Shown: positions 60,552-62,794 of the stretch, piece after piece
Layout: the number at the start of each line of letters is the position of its first letter
How positions within the stretch are numbered: position 1 is the stretch's first letter
Assembly: GCA_910585455.1 (NCBI GenBank)
Contig: CAJUEL010000027.1
Span: 1-62,794, forward strand
DNA length: 62,794 bases
Reading direction: 5' to 3'
From: an uncultured Eisenbergiella sp.
GTDB lineage: Bacteria > Bacillota > Clostridia > Lachnospirales > Lachnospiraceae
The notes under the pieces: model-generated
What the model was told of the DNA's origin: nothing
What the model saw: only the letters and a program-made list of their open reading frames with translations
Database searches by the model: none
Translations under genes and position numbers: made by a program

Positions 60552-60635
60552 GAAGAATCGCAAAGCGATTCTTCGGGAGATGACTTAGTTTCACTTAGGC
60601 TGCGTCCTTTGCAGCCTTAGTGAAACTTCATCTCC
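60552..60635. repeat. Two large hairpins at the rhomboid-fold gene stop codon
   Basis: GAAGAATCGC/GCGATTCTTC (60552-60574), then a long imperfect stem: 60576-60603 with 60611-60635, key arms TTAGTTTCACTTAGGCTGC and GCAGCCTTAGTGAAACT. The second stem includes the TGA of the gene at 60628. Confidence 0.7.
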
Positions 60636-61518
60636 TGTGTTCATGGGTAAAAAGATGGTATTGGCAGTATTCGTAGTTGCCGTTACATTTGGAGCAGAAA
60701 CGAAATTCCAGATCGTCGCCGTCCTCCTCCGTCCTGCCGCAGATCGCACATTTATGCTTCGTCACCGCGCGCCCGTCAAACTGCGCCGTGCGCATCTTGT
60801 GCCGGAATTCATGGCGCATTTTCACCTGTCCCGGCGAAAGCCGCATCTTTCCTCTGGAACGGATAAAGAAAATGATGAAGTTGAGCAGAGAAAAGCCTAT
60901 CACGATCCATGCGGAAATGCCGCCCTGGATGCAGTTGATCACCAGCATGATGCCGTAGACGATGCCCAGCCATTTCACCTTGATCGGGAAAAGGAACATC
61001 AAAAGCACCTGCACATCCGGAATGCTCGCCGCGCACGCCAGGAAAATGGACATGTTAATATAATAGGTGGAAAACTGCCTGAAATAGACGACGGTCTCAC
61101 TCCCGTCGGTCAGCATATACATCCCCGCGTATATCGTCGGCGCCGCACCCTTCGCCAGACAATACAGATACAGCACAAACGCGCCCACGATCGTAAACAG
61201 GATGCCCGAAAAGATATATACATTATACTTATAGGTGCCCCAAATCCGCTCCAGCAGATTTCCCAGCGAATAATACAAATAGAGCATGATCAGCACGAAA
61301 ATGATGTTGGAATTCTCCGGCGGGATGAGCACCCAGGAAAACAGCCGCCAGATCTGCCCGCGCATGATCCGGTAGGGGTCCAGCATCAAATAAGAAAAAA
61401 TCGCCGGAGCAACCATCTGCAGGACATACCCGATCCCGTAGCAAATGATCAGGTACATCGTCAGATTCGGAATTGCGTACCGCTCCAGCTTCCATCTCAG
61501 ATTATTGCGTTTATTCAT
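60628..61518 (-). CDS. Rhomboid-fold membrane protein with zinc-ribbon tail
   Basis: 296 residues from ATG 61518 (AAAGGAAG upstream). Six or so membrane helices: LTMYLIICYGIGYVLQMVAP, IIFVLIMLYLYYSLGNLLER, then IFSGILFTIVGAFVLYLYCL and others. The pattern W-R-L-F-S-W is rhomboid-like, but the catalytic GxSG is absent, so it is probably a pseudoprotease of the derlin/TMEM115 kind. A cytosolic tail holds Cys/His pairs (HKCAICGRTEED, FRFCSKCNGNYEYCQYH). Function unknown; perhaps membrane quality control. Confidence 0.75.
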   Translation of the reverse strand: MNKRNNLRWKLERYAIPNLTMYLIICYGIGYVLQMVAPAIFSYLMLDPYRIMRGQIWRLFSWVLIPPENSNIIFVLIMLYLYYSLGNLLERIWGTYKYNVYIFSGILFTIVGAFVLYLYCLAKGAAPTIYAGMYMLTDGSETVVYFRQFSTYYINMSIFLACAASIPDVQVLLMFLFPIKVKWLGIVYGIMLVINCIQGGISAWIVIGFSLLNFIIFFIRSRGKMRLSPGQVKMRHEFRHKMRTAQFDGRAVTKHKCAICGRTEEDGDDLEFRFCSKCNGNYEYCQYHLFTHEHRR

Positions 61519-61682
61519 AACGTGTGGCTTCCTTTCTGTGGTCCTGGCCTGATTTCCCCCGACACTCTGCCGAAATGTCCCAGGCGGCATAACCAGCTAT
61601 GTGACTCAAATATCAGAAAATATTCTATCATTATCAGATAAAAAAGGCAATGCGGGGGTAGGAATTTATTTTTGTTTAAGAA
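61519..61682. other. Intergenic stretch before the terminal accessory segment
   Basis: No gene is seen. It probably holds the promoter of the rhomboid-fold gene; the AT-rich stretch near 61600-61680 marks the transition to accessory DNA. Confidence 0.4.
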
Positions 61683-61907
61683 TTATACCGGTAACAGTTC
61701 AGACAGATCTGAACTATTATGTAATATGCTCTCTGAAAAAAGGTGGATATGGCAGCTTGCCTTTCGTTTGTTATGGTGCAGAGCCGCCACACACTCCACG
61801 CCGTACTTTTCCTTAAAACGGTCTGCGAACAACTGCAGCTGCCTGCATCGGGCTCTGTCTTCCCTCCTGCAAAGCAAAATCCCCATTGCAGTAACACAGT
61901 TGTGCAA
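61683..61907 (-). pseudogene. MobA/MobL-type relaxase fragment
   Basis: On the minus strand a 74-codon frame reads FADRFKEKYGVECVAALHHN then KRKASCHIHLFSES, resembling the metal-binding His motif (HxH after an ALHxNK segment) of MobA/MobL relaxases. The frame then runs into palindrome copy 5. Only this short piece remains, so it is a dead remnant of a mobilisable element. Confidence 0.5.
61691..61720. repeat. Dispersed 30-bp palindrome, copy 5
   Basis: GTAACAGTTCAGAC, AG, then ATCTGAACTATTAT; two arm mismatches. It truncates the relaxase remnant. Confidence 0.85.
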
Positions 61908-61934
61908 CGGGTGTATTTCACTCTATAGTATTCA

Positions 61935-62207
61935 TTAAAACAAATCAGAATGTGTTCCTGTACGGAATAAGAACAATTCGAGAGCATCTTGATTGATGCG
62001 GTAAATAAGGAGCCAATCCGGCTCAATATGACACTCCCGAAATCCGTTATAATTACCTGCTAATCTATGGTCACGATACTTTTCGTCCAGCTTTTGCTCA
62101 TTTGCTAACGCATTAACAACGTCCCGCAAATGCTCTATTTTGCATCCACGTTTTTTTGCAAGTTTCAAATCCTTTTTAAACTGATTAGATGGAACGATTT
62201 TAAGCAT
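61935..62207 (-). CDS. YafQ-family mRNA interferase toxin
   Basis: 90 residues from ATG 62207, overlapping the antitoxin stop by 8 bp. The catalytic residues known for YafQ are all visible: His in RDHRLAGNY, His and Asp in FRECHIEPDWLLIYRI, and the C-terminal His in RTGTHSDLF. It cleaves mRNA on the ribosome and is neutralised by the RelB/DinJ antitoxin upstream. Confidence 0.93.
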   Translation of the reverse strand: MLKIVPSNQFKKDLKLAKKRGCKIEHLRDVVNALANEQKLDEKYRDHRLAGNYNGFRECHIEPDWLLIYRINQDALELFLFRTGTHSDLF

Positions 62208-62481
62208 CGGCAAATACCTCGTCCAGCACTTCGTCAAATGATTCATAACGCTTGTAATTACCAGGATTCTTTTTCATTTCCTCATATTCATCCAACGCAG
62301 ACGTTGTCTCCGCGTTTGGCGTAAGACGTTTAATTTCAAAAGGTATGCCATTGTGGTTAATGGCAGAACGCAGGAACATATTAATTGCAGAGGACATATT
62401 TAATCCGAGATCATTAAAAAGAGCTTCTGCTTCCTGTTTTAATGCAGAATCAACACGAACATTAATATTTGTAGTGGCCAT
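62200..62481 (-). CDS. RelB/DinJ-family antitoxin
   Basis: 93 residues from ATG 62481 (AAGGAG upstream). The ribbon-helix-helix DNA-binding domain is NINVRVDSALKQEAEALFND followed by LNMSSAINMFLRSAI; the C terminus YESFDEVLDEVFADA wraps the toxin. The pair would autorepress the perfect promoter at 62515-62543. Confidence 0.93.
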   Translation of the reverse strand: MATTNINVRVDSALKQEAEALFNDLGLNMSSAINMFLRSAINHNGIPFEIKRLTPNAETTSALDEYEEMKKNPGNYKRYESFDEVLDEVFADA

Positions 62482-62635
62482 ATTTAATATCACTCCTTGT
62501 TGTATTTTGATTCTATTATATGTGTCATTGCAAACATTGTCAATCAAATAAATGTTTTTTACATCACAATGTTTTACGTTGGTGTTACTATTCATAGTGC
62601 CGCCGGGGTGGGGTGTCAGGAATCGCACCGGGAGG
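62482..62635. other. Regulatory gap upstream of the RelB antitoxin gene
   Basis: No gene is seen. It contains the consensus promoter and inverted repeat listed separately, then non-coding sequence up to palindrome copy 6. Confidence 0.6.
62515..62574 (-). promoter_or_regulatory. Consensus promoter and operator of the RelB/YafQ pair
   Basis: Minus-strand TTGACA (62543-62538), exact 17-bp spacer, TATAAT (62520-62515): a perfect sigmaA consensus. Inverted repeat AAACATTGT (62532-62540) and ACAATGTTT (62566-62574) spans the -35 and fits an antitoxin operator. Confidence 0.85.
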
Positions 62636-62674
62636 GTAACAGTTCAGCCAGGTCTGCGCGTTCACCGCGCAGAC
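62636..62674. repeat. Dispersed palindrome, copy 6 (diverged, with internal hairpin)
   Basis: The left arm is GTAACAGTTCAGCC; in place of the right arm a new hairpin follows, GGTCTGCGCG/CGCGCAGACC (62651-62674). Confidence 0.7.
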
Positions 62675-62696
62675 CGTGAGAAATCGTACCGGCAGC

Positions 62697-62769
62697 ATGC
62701 ATTCGCCCCATCGCGAAGCGATTTTCATGGGCGAATGCAGTAACAGTTCAGACCTGGCTGAACTGTTAT
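62697..62769. repeat. Nested inverted repeat and palindrome copy 7
   Basis: GCATTCGCCC and GGGCGAATGC (62699-62738) enclose ATCGCGAAGCGAT. Palindrome copy 7 follows directly (62740-62769): GTAACAGTTCAGAC, CT, then GGCTGAACTGTTAT. Confidence 0.8.
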
Positions 62770-62794
62770 GTAGTGACTTTTGTCAATACCTGAA

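Noticed and set aside
91..62769. The recurring palindromes as a CRISPR array
   Set aside because: Copies are kilobases apart with genes between them, have variable arms and no regular spacers; no cas gene is present.

Overview
The window looks like chromosome of an anaerobic Gram-positive gut-type Firmicute, most likely a Lachnospiraceae-like member of the Clostridia (inference). Supporting genes are an oxygen-sensitive class III ribonucleotide reductase (nrdD-nrdG), pyruvate phosphate dikinase, a single-chain glycyl-tRNA synthetase, the order era - yqzL - recO, a GlpP antiterminator with a GlpA-like/FAD oxidoreductase/DUF1667 cluster, and strong AGGAGG-type ribosome binding sites. Most chromosomal genes are fairly GC-rich and lie on the minus strand. 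No rRNA, tRNA or CRISPR array was seen.

Left chromosomal part (1-23.9 kb): a KAP P-loop NTPase fused to a SAM methyltransferase plus a GNAT acetyltransferase, bracketed by two copies of a 30-bp palindrome; a lipoprotein serpin divergent from a LytTR regulator and a sensorless GHKL kinase; two ABC exporter half-transporters; a YdcF-like protein; asparaginase; the overlapping operon nrdD-nrdG-dut; a WYL regulator; a small membrane protein; the glycerol-3-phosphate cluster; a hybrid PAS histidine kinase; and a siroheme-pathway dehydrogenase.

Accessory island (about 23.9-43.2 kb): mosaic and mostly AT-rich. It holds a Phd/RelE toxin-antitoxin pair, IS200/IS605 debris, a secreted protein, a double zinc ribbon, an XRE regulator, two large serine recombinases around a PemK/MazF-like gene, a TnpW-like small protein, and a BlaI/BlaR1 pair whose BlaR1 carries an unusual 26-residue repeat sensor. 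That last module is studded with TTTGGGACA palindromes. A complete IS110-family element sits in a conjugative-transposon sigma-like gene. Its exact ends, a candidate bridge RNA with guides matching target and donor, and a promoter formed only at the circle junction can all be read from the sequence. The island ends with a predicted modification/restriction pair: a TSPPY DNA methyltransferase translationally coupled to a GHKL ATPase-PD-(D/E)XK protein.

Right chromosomal part (43.2-61.5 kb): ppdK; an HscC-like Hsp70 with a large J-like/TPR partner lacking HPD; glyQS with an upstream lipoprotein; recO, yqzL, era; a DUF4349 lipoprotein; an M16C metalloprotease; a degenerate sigma-like protein; and a rhomboid-fold membrane protein with a zinc-ribbon tail. 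The last 1.3 kb is accessory again: a relaxase remnant and a RelB/YafQ toxin-antitoxin pair enclosed by three copies of the palindrome.

The best candidates for something new are the KAP-methyltransferase fusion, the GHKL-nuclease/methyltransferase pair, the IS110 bridge-RNA locus and the two families of dispersed palindromes. All functional statements are inferred from motifs; no database search was run.
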